Positions 10,048 through 21,112 are shown, counted from the first letter of the stretch. The stretch: 64,000 bases of DNA from Periplaneta americana (GCF_040183065.1 NC_091117.1:109050001-109114000); one strand, 5' to 3'. Translations and numbers: made by a program. Notes: generated by a model from the letters alone, not told the origin.

Positions 10048-10615
10048 CTTACTTACTGGCTTTTAAGGAACCTGGAGGTTCATTGCTGCCCTCACATAAG
10101 CCCGCCATTGGTCCCTATCCTGAGCAAAATTAATCCATTCTCTATCATCATATCCCACCTCCCTCAAATCCATTTTAATATTATCTTCCCATCTACGTCT
10201 CGGCCTCCCTAAAGGTCATTTTCCCTCCGGCCTCCCAAATAACACTCTATATGCATTTCTGGATACGCCCATACTTGCTACATGCCCTGCCCATCTCAAA
10301 CGTCTGGATTTAATGTTCCTAATTATGTCAGGTGAAGAATACAATGCGTGCAGTTCTGTGTTGTGTAACTTTCTCCATTCTCCTGTAACTTCATCCCTCT
10401 TAGCCCCAAATATTTTCCTAAGAATCTTATTTGAAGGATTCGTAACAAGCTGTTTTTTACGGTGAAGGGTTGTTAGCCCTTCGCCCAACCCCCAAGCTGG
10501 AGGACCACCCCTCATCGGCTGTCCGCGACTGCTTATTCAATATATTCACAGCTACCCTCCATATCTGGAGGCCGTCTCCTCGATCCGCAACCTGAGGACG
10601 CACCATGCCGTGGTG
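10048..10615 (-). mobile_element. LINE copy with both ends and an internal deletion; 18-bp target duplication
   Basis: Flanked by identical 18-bp repeats atataaacaaagcatata (10030-10047 and 10616-10633). On the minus strand it starts with CACCACGGCATGGTGCGTCC, encodes MVRPQVADRGDGLQIWR-like 5' sequence up to CGAATCCTTCAA near 10437, and jumps directly to the 3' coding end ([19 protein letters not shown]). It ends in the (AAGT)n-type tail. The whole reverse transcriptase region is missing. Both true ends plus the target duplication show that the deleted form was inserted as such. Confidence 0.85.
10216..10515 (-). pseudogene. Chimeric LINE ORF: 5' leader fused to the 3' coding end
   Basis: The 99-aa frame starts MRGGPPAWGLGEGL, passes the deletion junction at LVTNPSNKILRK and continues into the LINE C-terminal region ([34 protein letters not shown]). 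The first part belongs to the LINE 5' region and the second to the region after the RT domain. It has no known catalytic motif, so it is unlikely to work as a polymerase. Confidence 0.6.
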
Positions 10616-10744
10616 ATATAAACAAAGCATATAGAAATAGCAGATGTCTGTGCTTTCAACACCAAACATGATATTGGAACCATATCTGATACAACAAAGA
10701 TGTGTAGATGGAGGAATTGTCCTTTTGAAAAAATATAATTATAT

Positions 10745-10980
10745 CAGGTTGCAACATGCGAATGCTGGGTAGCATACTGTATTTTCCTGGATGTGGATAT
10801 ATTGCTGGGAAGTCAAATTCTCTTCAATTTCACACAGAGTTCCTCCTTATAGTCTGGAAATCCATCCCCAAACAGCGACAGAAATACGTCCACTGCGTTA
10901 TGTTGATGATACATATTCTGCCGGAACCTTGTGGACCTAATAGGACGAAATGCCTGATTAGGCCCATGACTGGTGTTTGA
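10745..10980 (-). pseudogene. Tc1-like transposase fragment
   Basis: Minus-strand frames give RQNMYHQHNAVDVFLSLFGD and, after shifts, a QYI-like end. This resembles the Tc1 region remembered as EYVYQHN.SGRISV..WGWIS with ...QQYI.ILE.VMLPS. Several frame breaks; no DDE residues can be assigned with certainty. Confidence 0.4.
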
Positions 10981-11391
10981 AAAAATCTTTCAATGTGAAG
11001 ATATTACATTTTCCCATAGATATTCATAATATTCTTGTCAAAACGCGATGTGATCTTTTCTATGTTTACGATTGAACATGGTATTTATACGTGCAGGAAA
11101 AATGAAAAAAATTTCTTGGAATATTATATAACACTCAAGAGAAATAATCAACATGTTTTATACATTTCGGTGCAAAATAGACTTAATGCTTTATTTCTGT
11201 CGGCTACATATATCGTTATTGCTCTAAAAGATTGTCTTTAGTTCGATTAGCTACGTATATACCTGGAACTCAGAGTTCAAATACCTCCTTTCCCAGGACG
11301 ACATGTGGAGTGGGGTAAGTACATATATTGCCAACATAATATCTCACGAAGTTCACTGTCACATTATTTGATAGGACAAAAGTTTTGCGAG
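10981..11391. other. Unassigned sequence
   Basis: No recognisable feature. A 68-codon plus-strand frame at 11035-11241 has no family resemblance and is probably chance. Confidence 0.4.
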
Positions 11392-13156
11392 CCAGTGTAC
11401 ATTCTCAATACTCTGCCAGTCAATACTGTAGCATGCGTAAACAGTGTACCTGCTGAATACTCCGTTCGCCAGTCACTATTGTAGGATACGTAGAGAGTGT
11501 ACCTGCTGAATACTCCGTTCACCAGTCACTACCGTAGCATGCGTGCGTAAACAGTTTACCTGCTGAATACTAAGTTCACCAGTCAATACCGGAGCATGCG
11601 TAAACAGTGTACCTTCTGAATACTCTTTCCCAGTCACTACCGTAGCATACGTAAACAGTGTACCTGCTAAATACTCCGTTCGCCAGTCAATACCGCAGCA
11701 TGCGTAAACAGTTTACCTACTGAATACTCCGTTCGCCAGTCACTATCGTAGCATGCGTAAACTGTGTACCTGCTGAAAACTCCGCCAGTCAATACCGTAG
11801 AATACCTAAACAGTTTACCTACTGAATACTCCGTTCGCCAGTCACTACCGTAGCATGCGTAAATAGTGCGCCTGCTGAATACTCCGTTCGCCAGTCAATA
11901 CCGTAGCATACATAAACAGTTTACCTACTGAATACTCCGTTCGCCAGTCACTACCTTAGCATGCGTAAACAGTGTACCTCCTCAATACTCCGTTCGCCAG
12001 TCACTATCGTAGCATGCGTAAATAGTGCACCTGCTGAATACTCCGTTCGTCAGTCAATGCCGTAGCATACATAAACAGTTTACCTACTGAATACTCCGTT
12101 CGCCAGTCACTACTGTAGCATGTGTATACAGTGTACCTCCTGAATACTCTGTTCGCCAGTCAATACCGTATCATGCGTAAACAGTGTACCTGCTGAATAC
12201 TCCGTTCGCCAGTCACTACTGTATCATGCGTAAACAATGTACCTGCTGAATACTCTGTTCGTCGGTCACTACCGTAGTATACGTAAACAGTGTACCTGCT
12301 GAATACTCCGTTCGCCAGTCACTACCGTAGAATGTGTAAACAGTGTACCTGCTGAATACTCCGGTCGCCAGTCACTACTATAGCATGTGTATACAGTGTA
12401 CCCGCTGAATACTCTGTTCGCCAGTCAATACCGTAGCATGCGTAAACAGTGTACTTGCTGAATACTCCGTTCGCCAGTCACTACCGTAGCGTACGTAAAT
12501 AGTGTACCTGCTGAATATTCCATTCGCCAGTCACTACCGTAGCATGTGTAAACAGTGTACCTTCTGAATACTCCGTTCGCCAGTCACTACTATATCATAG
12601 GTAAACAATGTACCTGCTGAATATTCTGTTCGCCAGTCAGTACCGTAGCATACGTAAACAGTGCACCTGCTGAATAATCCGTTCGGCGGTCATTACCGCA
12701 GCATGCGTAAACAGTGCACCTGCTTATACTCCGTTCGCCAGTCGATACCGTAGCATGCGTAAACAGTGTACCTGCTGATACTCTGTTCGCCAGTCAATAC
12801 CGTAGCATGCGTAAACAGTGCACCTGCTGATACTCCGTTCGCCAGTCAATACCGTAGCATGCGTAAACAGTTTACCTTCTGAATACTCCGTGCGCCAATC
12901 ACTACCGTAGCTTGCGTAAAGAGTGTACCTGCTGAAAACTCCGCTCCCCGGTGAATACAGTAGCATGCGTAGGCCTAAACAGTGTATCTGTTGAATACTC
13001 CGTTCGCCAGTCACTACTGTAGCATGCGTAAACAGTTTACCTGCTGAATACTCTGTTCGCCAGTGAATACCGTGGCATGCGTAAACAGTGTACCTTCTCA
13101 ATACTCCGTTCGCCAGTCACTACCATAGTGTGCATAAACAGTGTACCTGCTGAATA
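11392..13156. repeat. Minisatellite, 53-bp unit, about 33 copies
   Basis: The unit contains GTAAACAGTGTACCTGCTGA, then ATACTCCGTTCGCCAGTCAC, then TACCGTAGCATGC, and repeats every 53 bp with point changes and small indels. Variants TCAATACC and TCACTACC alternate irregularly. The period is not a multiple of three; a 125-aa minus-strand frame at 12724-13101 is open only because the unit lacks stops in all three minus frames. I see no sign of translation. Confidence 0.97.
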
Positions 13157-13162
13157 ATAATA

Positions 13163-13411
13163 ATGCCGAAGTTAGGAGGTTCTCAGGCGTATGTTTTTGC
13201 AGCGGAATTTGAGTGTTTTGAAGTGAAGGACAGGAATATTACGTGTATATTATGTAATACGAACATGCGGATGACAAACGATATTATATACAGAGTCACT
13301 ATAGCAGAAGAAAAAAGGAGGGAACTCAGACCCACGAATAAATCTATGATAACACCGTTCTGCTTTTCAAAACTTATTTTCTGTTGTTTTCAATCTGATA
13401 GGCGATTCTAA
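13163..13411 (+). pseudogene. Possible hAT N-terminal zinc-finger fragment (CGGBP1-like)
   Basis: The frame starts MPKLGGSQAYVFAAEF and contains ITCILCNTNM, resembling the short N-terminus with CxxC of CGGBP1-like hAT proteins (SQ...F..EF....ITC.LC...M). The His pair expected later is not clear and no catalytic domain follows. It abuts the minisatellite, which may have expanded beside it. Confidence 0.35.
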
Positions 13412-13641
13412 ACGGATTTTTTTGTGCTGAATTCGAAAATAATCTCAATTTTCCCCCATCACGTCAGGTGTTCAGACAATTCATGAATAACCAGAAATGA
13501 AATTATAACTTTGTGAAACGTCATAAAAATTATTTTCAACAACAATATTGTGAGAAAAGCTAGGCCACAATTTGTTGTTTGCCACTAATTAATCATTAAT
13601 TAATATTAATTAATAATTATAGGCACTTTCGTAATCTTACC

Positions 13642-14534
13642 TCAATATTGCACTTCAAATTTTCTCCTTTTTGACCTCCTCGCATGTTGTTCAGAGCAGT
13701 CCCTTTTTAACATCCAGCAGTAGTCCGCAATGATTCCATTATGAAGCAAAACACATTTAAGGCTTTTCTGAGATGAATCTATGAAGAACCTCCACTCTTT
13801 GGAATTATACTCGTAGTTTATGTTATAAAATTTTAAGACAAGGATGTCTTGGCAATACACTAAATTTTCTTCTTCAGCAAAAAAAGGGACAAGTTCCTTC
13901 TCATGATGCCTGTACCATGAAAAATATGTATCCTCAGCCAATATTTTCTTTTCTTTTAACCTAGAACCTAATAGTTCTGCTGATTCTTTAGGCAAATTTA
14001 AATCCCTCACTAAATCATTAAGCTCATTTTGATTAAAACATGTATCATCGCCAGTATTGTCTGGTTCATAAGTATGACCCACTGGAGATTCAGTTTCATT
14101 GCTATTGGATGCAGATGATAATGTATCTGATTCAGGGGGTAGCCGAACGAGAATATCAGGACCATGAGGTACGGGCCGAATGGCAGAGGGAATGTTAGGA
14201 TATAGAATATCTTTCTTTTTTTAGCAGTATATCTAGCTACCTTAACTACACAAAAATAACAATCGTCTCCATGATTTGTAGGTTCCCTCCAAATCATAGG
14301 TATGCCAAAGGACAATGATTTCCTTTTTCCATTTTTCCAACTCCTCAACTCAACACAACGACACATTTTATGGGGGCACCAGGATTTGTCCTGGCCTCCT
14401 AACTTCATGCCAATATATTGAAAGTAAGTATTCCTTACAAAAGCTGTTGTATTCTGTCTTTTTTTTACCAACGTTTATGACCTACATATATAGCAAAACA
14501 AATTGGGATCATTTACACAACCACGTTTCGACAT
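13642..14534 (-). pseudogene. Internally deleted MSKRGC-family (transposon-like) gene
   Basis: On the minus strand a start at 14534 reads MSKRGCVNDPNLFCYICRS. After a stop it continues TTAFVRNTYFQYIGMKLGGQ, then SLSFGIPMIWREPTNHGDDC. A frame change at the T-run near 14218 leads to a 146-aa frame (NELNDLVRDLNLPKESAELL ... EWRFFIDSSQKSLKCVLLHN). There it jumps to IADYCWMLKRDCSEQ, the remembered C-terminus of the family. The central several hundred residues are therefore missing. The family is widespread in insects and other invertebrates and looks transposon-derived; its activity is not known to me. Confidence 0.6.
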
Positions 14535-15605
14535 TTCTATGAAACAACACTATTAAGTTGTACTCTCGCAGAAAAATGAGAACTCACACACTTCACTTTT
14601 ACACGACAACCAACAACACAAGACTGAACCTCTGATTTTAAAACAACTTTTATTATCTCAGTAAGGAAATCTGTAGCCTCATAAGCTGGATTGCACTGTC
14701 ATTTCTCTAATTCATTGTTAGTTTTAATAGCAATCTCTAAGAGTAAATATTTCATTCATAATTTTTTATGACCTGAGACACTAAACATTTCACCTTCCTG
14801 TTTATAGATAACGTTGGATTCAGGCAGATAAAAATCTCCAAGAATAAACAACGGATGTCTTAATCTCAGTTCATTTTAAGGGGGAGGATACAATTTTGTA
14901 CATCCCTCATGGGCGGATATAGTTGGTAGATTTTAATAAATATCAAATATAAACATAATCAAATATATTATGTCACATTTTAAGTAATAAAGTTTAAATT
15001 ATGAGCTGTCGTGCCTTTTTAACAAATGAAAAGCACACTCTAATATTAGGCTACTATATTACGAAAAATATTGAAAGCATAAAATTTTTAATTGTAAAAA
15101 ATTCTGACGTGGTATGCGAAAACGGATTTCAGTTTTGCAATCAGTGTGAAATTGTGATTCAGAAACGATAATTTATTTCAAAACAACAAAATCCATGCAG
15201 AACGGTGTAATTCTTCTGCACTTAATGGAAGGTAGGCCTATACGTAAAAATATATCTTTGTAATGCTATGCAGCGTCCAGATTTGTTTATGTGCACCTTG
15301 TTATTCCCGTAATCGATCGCAGAACCAAGTCAATGTCCTTGTACTAGCTCAGTTCCCCGACCTATGTACCATGCTGCAGTGAATTTAATTAAACGGACGC
15401 CAACATTACAAGCCTAGTCATAAGTATTACCAAGTGGAAATAACATTACGGAATTTAACAGTTCAATTTAACAGTGTATTCGACTGTAGTTTTGCTTAAT
15501 ATCAGTCAACAAATTGTTACCAATAATGTTCAATATTTTTTCATAAACAATTTGTTTCGAAATTTCGAAGTAACAGTTATCAACATGCAGTTTCAGTAAT
15601 AGCAG
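14535..15605. other. Unassigned AT-rich sequence
   Basis: Upstream of the MSKRGC-type remnant. No terminal repeats, reading frames or named repeats recognised. Confidence 0.4.
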
Positions 15606-15627
15606 ACGGAAATTGGGGAACAGTTGC

Positions 15628-15650
15628 AAAAAAAAAAAAAAAAAAAAAAA
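15628..15650. repeat. A-run
   Basis: 23 consecutive A residues near the start of unit 1; unit 2 has only AGAAAAGAA here. Confidence 0.95.
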
Positions 15651-15692
15651 GGACTAGATTTTCCATATCCACCAAGCGGTCCTCTAAAACTA

Positions 15693-16991
15693 CGAGGCGC
15701 ATCCAGAAATTAAGTTTCCCATTTTTTTTTAAAGAAAGAACACACACTTTCAGGAAAACATTTATTGCCAACAGGCAGAGCAATGTTTCAGCTATTTTTC
15801 AACATAGCCACCATAAGAATTCAGACACTTGTGGTATCGTGGGATCAACTTTTGTATCCCTCTGTCGTAGAACTCTGCCGCCTGTGAATGGAACCAGCGT
15901 GTGACAGACGTCTTCAGCTCCTCGTCGTTGCCAAAACGCTCACCGGAGGACAGGAATTTCTTGAGGTGCAAGAAAACGTGAAAATCGCTGGGAGCAAGAT
16001 CAGGACTGTAGGGAGGATGATCAAACAACTCCCAGCCAAATTCCGTCAAAACAGCTGCTGTGCGCCGAGCCGTATGTGGACGAGCATTGTCATGGAGGAG
16101 CACAACACCTGCAGTAAGCATTCCACGCCTCTTGGTTTGAATGGCACGTTGCAATTTTCGCAGTGTTTCACAGTAACGGTCAGCGTTCACTGTTTCACCT
16201 CTTGGAAGGAAGTCAATGAGCAGAATGCCCTTCCTGTCCCAGAACACCGTGCACATCACTTTCCGTACCGACAGCGTCTGTTTGAATTTCGTCCTGACCG
16301 GAGACCCACTATGCCGCCAATGCATTCATTGCTGCTTGGTTTTCGGGGTGAAGTGCGAAATCCAAGTCTCATCGCCTGTGACGATCCTGTCGAGGAACTC
16401 GTCGCCGTCATCGTGATACCGTTGCAGAAATGTCAGTGCTGCTCCTAAACGTTGCATTTTGTGTTCGGGTGTCAGGTTTTTCGGCACCCACCTGGTACAC
16501 ACTTTTTTGAACAGCAGGTGCTTAGTGACAATCTCATGCAACAAGGATGGCGATATCTGCGGAAAATGGCTGCTCAGCTCCGTAATCGTGAAGCGACGGT
16601 TCTCCATGATGCACTGCCGCACTAGCTCAACACGATCATCATTGATGAGGGATGACGACCTTCGGAAAACTGCCTACACCAACGACGCACCATCTGCTTA
16701 CTCATGATGTTCGGCCCATAGACCTGACAGAGCTGCCGATGAATTTCAATTGGCGCAATGCTTTGTGCATTAAAGAACTTTATCACCGACCGAACCTCGT
16801 AGGCGGCGGGAGAAGGAATAAGAGCTTCCATTTCGGACCACTGCTGCCACGCTACTGGCACCAGGCGGGACCTGTCGGGCTGGCATATGATTGATACGTC
16901 ATAGATCTGTTACACATGCGCAATTGACACGGCTAATTACGTTTATTTTCAAGGGAAAAAATCGGGAAACTTACTTTCTGGATGCGCCTCG
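15693..16991 (-). mobile_element. mariner element, 1.3 kb, TA target
   Basis: The terminal inverted repeats CGAGGCGCATCCAGAAA.TAAGTTTCCC are about 28 bp and nearly perfect. They are flanked by TA (15691-15692 and 16992-16993). Length and structure are those of a full-size mariner. The matching empty site survives at about 17430 in unit 2 (CCTCTAAAACTATTTCAGAA), so insertion followed the duplication. The transposase inside is frameshifted. Confidence 0.92.
15792..16861 (-). pseudogene. mariner (DD34D) transposase, nearly complete but frameshifted
   Basis: Three minus-strand frames in order cover the protein: 16861-16622 (helix-turn-helix N-terminus, EVRSVIKFFNAQ, MVRRWCRQFSEGR), 16622-16326 (linker and first catalytic Asp in DRIVTGDETWISHF) and 16325-15792 (second Asp in LLHDNARPHTA, third Asp in HPPYSPDLAPSDFHVF). 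The two later Asp have mariner DD34D spacing and the C-terminus ends YGGYVEK. Breaks lie near 16622 and 16326, so the copy is probably inactive although little is missing. Closest to the SETMAR-like mariner group by memory. Confidence 0.9.
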
Positions 16992-18584
16992 TATTTCAGA
17001 ATGTAAAGTGGGATCGAAAAATTAATGACATCAGTATGCATGAAGATAAGATATATTTGGGTGAATCTCTCAAATATTGCTAATTTGAAGTCCAACACCA
17101 CTCCTGCGAAAACTAACTTTAAAGGAAGGGTGAAAAAAACTCGCACGTTTTTTAAGTCTGTACGCTTGTATTTCCCACCTCAAATTATTGTTTAAATATT
17201 TCATACAGTGGTGATAAAAATGAAGAACTGCTTAAATATCAGCCTCCTGAACTCTTCGTTCCACTTTTTTTTTTATAAAAATTTCAGACTCCTGACACCA
17301 TGATACATTTTTTTCTTAATTATCTGGTCCACAATTTCGAAATGTATACTCAAAAGCGTACGGAAATTAGGAAACAGTTGCAGAAAAGAACAATTTTTCA
17401 CATATCCACCAAGCGGTCCTCTAAAACTATTTCAGAATGTAAAGTGGGATCGAAAGAAACAGCAGTCTAAATTACTGAACTGACATCAGTAATCATGAAG
17501 ATAAGATGTATATGGGAGAATCCCTCAAATGTTGCTAATTATAAGTTCAACACCACTCCTGCGAAAACTAACTTTAAAGGAAGGTTGAAAAAAATCGCAC
17601 ATCTGTTATGGCTGTACGCTTATACAGTGAACCAGCCAGGGCTAGACTCCTAACCGCACTCACGGCGGCTGATTCAAACGGAAGGCGACGCTACCATAAT
17701 TATGCGGAGGATTCGTTCCGCGCTTTTGCGATTAGTATTGCGTAATGATGTATTTACCGAATTCACAATTCATGTTCGAAATGACGTCCTTGTGATATTT
17801 GGCAGGCTGCACATGTCCAGAAGACATTTCCAGCAACTTGTCGCAGTTCGTTCTCCGAAATGGCTCGAATTTCGTGCTGGATATTTTCTTTGAGTTCAAG
17901 TAAATGTAGGTTATTCGCGTAAACTTTCCTTTCAGTGTGCCCCATAAATAAAAATCGCAGGAATTTAAATCTGGCGATCGAAATGGCCATACTCCACGAC
18001 TTACCACCCTGTCATCAAACACTTCCTGAATTGACACATGAGCAGTGGGAGCTGCATGAAATAACTGTACAACTTTTCGTTCTCTCTCAGCTCATTAAAT
18101 AGTGGACGGAGTATGAACTGTGTATATCTTTGTGATGTGACTGTTTCCTCAAAGAAAATGGGGCCAATCAGTCTTCGTCCGCTCATTGCACACCATACTC
18201 CTATTTTTATGTCACGTAGCGATTGTTCCTGAAAACTGTGTGGATTTTCACTGTCCCAGTAACGATTGTTTTGAGTGTTCACGTAACCACTAAGATGAAA
18301 CCATGCTTCGTCACTACAAAAAAATTAGGATGGGGTCAAGTAGTCCACCATATACTGACTGTTGGAACCACATGCAAATCCTAAGTCTGCTCTGATAATT
18401 GGGTTCCGTTAACCTATGAACTACACGAATTTTGTAAGGTTTTATTTTATTGTTAATTGTTTCGTATCTCTTATCACTGGAGACTGTGACATCCCTATCT
18501 GCTGAGCTACACGGCGGGATAATATCGTAGGACGTCTCTAAACGACATTTCATAGAAGTTGAGAGGATGCGAAAGCATTTCTTT

Positions 18585-18886
18585 CCTGCAAATCAAGCTG
18601 TCAGGTATAACTCCCTGTAAAGTTGATTTGAATAATTTCGAGGGAAAAATTGTTCCGGGGCCGGGCATCGAACCCGGGAACTCTACCAGACACCGATCCA
18701 ATTTTTCCGTGTATATCCATAGACCTCAAAGTGGCTGATAACCGTCAAGCAACCAACATTGAGTGCACACTAATTCTGTGTGACTTAAATTGTGGTTTTC
18801 TGTAACGTACAGTGACGTGTATTATGCAAATCAAGCTTTCAGGTATAACTCCCTGTAAAATTGATTTGAATAATTTCGAGGGTACA
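18585..18886 (-). mobile_element. tRNA-related SINE flanked by a ~56-bp direct repeat
   Basis: On the minus strand a tRNA-like segment has box B CGGGTTCGATGCCCGG (near 18660-18680). It is followed by a body that complements TCAGGTATAACTCCCTGTAA and TTTGAATAATTTCGAGGG. The body segment occurs twice, at 18587-18640 and 18831-18885, bracketing the tRNA-like part. A third copy with a different tRNA-like centre is at 29636-29777. It inserted in the second mariner-type element. Confidence 0.55.
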
Positions 18887-18890
18887 ATTT

Positions 18891-19540
18891 TTCCCTGGAA
18901 ATTATTAATTTCTTTCCTCTTCCACTTGCTCTGAGTTCGTCAGTAACAGGGTGGTAGCTTTTACCTCTTATACCTGCACCCCCCAAATTGTACACACAAG
19001 AAAATAGAATACTAAATAAAGTACATAAATGAATATAAAATACAGTAACACAGATGTTCGACAATTACATGGTTGAGTATATTTTAGTGTCGTTCTTACA
19101 ATACTTTCAACTATTAATTTTAGTAAGGAATGTTAGTTTGTATTATAAAGTCAGGGGGGAGTGACACAGTGCAGATTGTCCCATTGTGTGTGTTGTAGAA
19201 TAGCAACGCGATGGAGAAAACATTTATCTTTTGCTTTCGGTAGCTTTTTAATGTGCCAGTTGATATAAACAGCAATAAAGGAAATATCAACGCTTAATAT
19301 AGACTTTCGAAAAACAAATTATCAGTAAACATTTTCAATAAAATAATTTTTCACTATGTTGAAAGTCAATTAGTTTAACGTTAGTAAGATGGATAGTAGC
19401 ATCTTCCCCTTCACTGATGACTGAGAGCGTGAGTAGAGGGGAAGGCCTATCAACCGAACTGAAATGGGGATTAGTCGGTGGCCAATTTCATCTAATATCT
19501 CAGTGAGAAGACTCTTCACACATGTTCGTTTTTTATCCAA
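18891..19540. other. Unassigned interior of the second mariner-type element
   Basis: A minus-strand frame (18831-19064) contains GGAGIRGKSYHPVTDELRAS but matches nothing I know. The rest looks non-coding. Confidence 0.3.
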
Positions 19541-20152
19541 TACTCATTCAGTTGTACGAAATTTCTTTACTAAATTGTAAATCATTGCTTTAGAAGGCTC
19601 TGGCGAATCAGGGAATGACTGACGGAAGTTTGTTACAACTGTTCTCCAAGATTCGTATTTCACAAAGTTATAAATAAATACTCGTTGTTCAAGGCTATAT
19701 TTCATAATGGACACACTACTGCACTCTAAATGTACCGTATACAGGTGCACCCTCACTGTGTGAACGTGTTCACGTAACTAAACACGAAACGTACGCGAGC
19801 AAGAGGCCTGATCACTGCAGTTACTATGCATACGACTTTCAGCTGATGCCGTTCTAACCCTCGCTGACTCACTCTGTATTTTCCACCTCAAATCAAATTA
19901 TTGCTTAAATATCTCATATAGTGGTGATAAAAAATGAAGAACTCCTGAAATGTCAGCTTCCTGGACTGTTCGTTCCACTTCACTTTTTCTATAAGAATTT
20001 CAGACTCCTGACACCACGATAATTTTTTTCTTAATTACTCGTATCTGGTCCACTATTTTCGAAATCTATACTCAAAAGCATAAGTAGGATGTCTATAAAA
20101 TATTTTACATCATTTACATGTTTCTTGTGTATTTGTAAAGTTTGTCCATAGT

Positions 20153-20402
20153 TTCAAATGAGCCGTTCAGAGCAGAAGTGGTGTAAGTCAAAAATGGGTA
20201 ATGAGGGTTAAAGTAAACATTCTGTAAAATACAGCGCAAAGTAGCAATTAATATGCAATTTATTTAAACTATTAGTAGTCAGTGGATAGCACAAAGGACA
20301 TATTAATTGCTACTTTGCGCTGTATTTTACAGAATTTTTACTTTAAACCTCATTACCCAATGCTGACTTACACCACTTTTGCTTTGAACGGCTCAAATGT
20401 CA
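20153..20402. repeat. Palindromic MITE, ~250 bp
   Basis: The left arm has AAATGAGCCGTTCAGAGCAG, AGTGGTGTAAGTCA and TACAGCGCAAAGTAGCAATT. The right arm repeats all three in inverted order. The loop is about 30 bp. No coding capacity; superfamily and target duplication not determined. Confidence 0.8.
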
Positions 20403-20411
20403 GCCTACTGG

Positions 20412-20485
<74 letters not shown>
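20412..20485. repeat. A-run followed by (AT)n microsatellite
   Basis: About 16 A residues followed by about 29 AT repeats. Confidence 0.97.
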
Positions 20486-20487
<2 letters not shown>

Positions 20488-20959
20488 AACTCGATAACAG
20501 CACGTTGCTTCTGACGAATGTCAAGTACAGCAGCCAACTTGAAGAAGTGCCATCATGGCGCCACTGACGGGAACGACTTAAATTAAATTTGAATACAAGG
20601 GGGAAGGACGTATCTATGACTTCCATAAATTGTAAAGGTTTAGAATAAAAAATAAATTTAAAAAATGTTGTGCATTACTTTTGGAGTGATCTTCGTGGAA
20701 GTGACCGTGGCTGATGACGCAGAATTTTGTAAAATGGGACTTATCTGGAAAACCATAAGGCATAAATCGAAAATTCTTATATCAAGTTAAAGGGGAGAAA
20801 ATTCTCTATTAAAATACGGTAGTTATATTTTGAAAAATCTAATTTTTCATCATTTTTTGCGTTTTGTGGGTGTACATATACCTTAAATAACTTGTCCATA
20901 AAAAGTTTTTGATTTTGAAAAACTACGAATTTCTTGACCAAGTACCGAGAGAAGAATTT

Positions 20960-21112
20960 AGAAAATTCCTGATTATATTCAAGAGGAAAGTTAAAAAAAA
21001 GAAGCAAGAAAAATCGTATATTATTCATTGGCTCTTGATGACAGTAGTGACAGTACTGATACACCAAAGCTTGAGATTTTTATCCGTGGAATTGATCAAG
21101 ATGTTAGTACAG
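20960..21112 (+). pseudogene. hAT transposase fragment (GTF2IRD2/ZBED5-like)
   Basis: The frame contains YYSLALDDSSDSTDTPKLEI then FIRGIDQDVS. This is the conserved block around the first catalytic Asp of the ZBED5/GTF2IRD2-like hAT group (LALDESTD.TDTAQLAIFIRG..). Only about 50 residues are recognisable. It is the same group as the 2755-5334 element but a separate piece. Confidence 0.6.

Larger units (their letters stand above)
17732..19756 (-). pseudogene. Degraded DUF4817-type transposase
   Basis: Minus-strand pieces in order: 19756-19544, a helix-turn-helix N-terminus (YSLEQRVFIYNFVKYESWRT, QSFPDSPEPSKAMIYNLVKK); 18553-18314 (C-terminus of the DNA-binding part); 18282-18001 (IKIGVWCAMSGRRLIGPIFF, EETVTSQRYTQFIL); and 18037-17732 (FDDRVVSRGVWPFRSPDLNS with CDFYLWGTLKGK). 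The RSPDL and FYLWG motifs carry the third acidic region of Tc3-like insect transposases. Several stops and a SINE insertion around 18590-18890 break the gene. Confidence 0.75.
17625..19876 (-). mobile_element. Second TA-inserting IS630/Tc1/mariner-type element
   Basis: The termini read CAGTGAACCAGCCAGGG on the left and, complemented from the right, CAGAGTGAGTCAGCGAGGG. TA lies at 17623-17624 and 19877-19878. Unit 1 shows the uninterrupted target (GTACGCTTGTATTTCCCACC). It encodes a degraded transposase with a DUF4817-like N-terminus and carries a SINE in its middle. Confidence 0.85.
15606..20082. repeat. Tandem dimer of a ~455-bp unit, each copy split by a transposon
   Basis: Unit 1 is 15606-17359 and unit 2 is 17360-20082. 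Both begin ACGGAAATT.GG.AACAGTTGC and share CCACCAAGCGGTCCTCTAAA, ACCACTCCTGCGAAAACTAA, CAGACTCCTGACACCA and a final ACTCAAAAGC. Removing the mariner from unit 1 and the second element from unit 2 leaves about 453 and 469 bp. No coding capacity is seen in the unit. Confidence 0.85.

Noticed and set aside
12724..13101. 125-aa open frame in the minisatellite
   Set aside because: It follows only from a stop-free 53-bp unit; no start context, no homology, and the repeated peptide tracks the DNA repeat.
11392..13156. CRISPR-like array
   Set aside because: The 53-bp units are contiguous with no unique spacers, and the genome is eukaryotic.
15888..16448. 186-aa plus-strand frame over the mariner
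   Set aside because: It is antisense to the recognisable mariner transposase catalytic region; a shadow.
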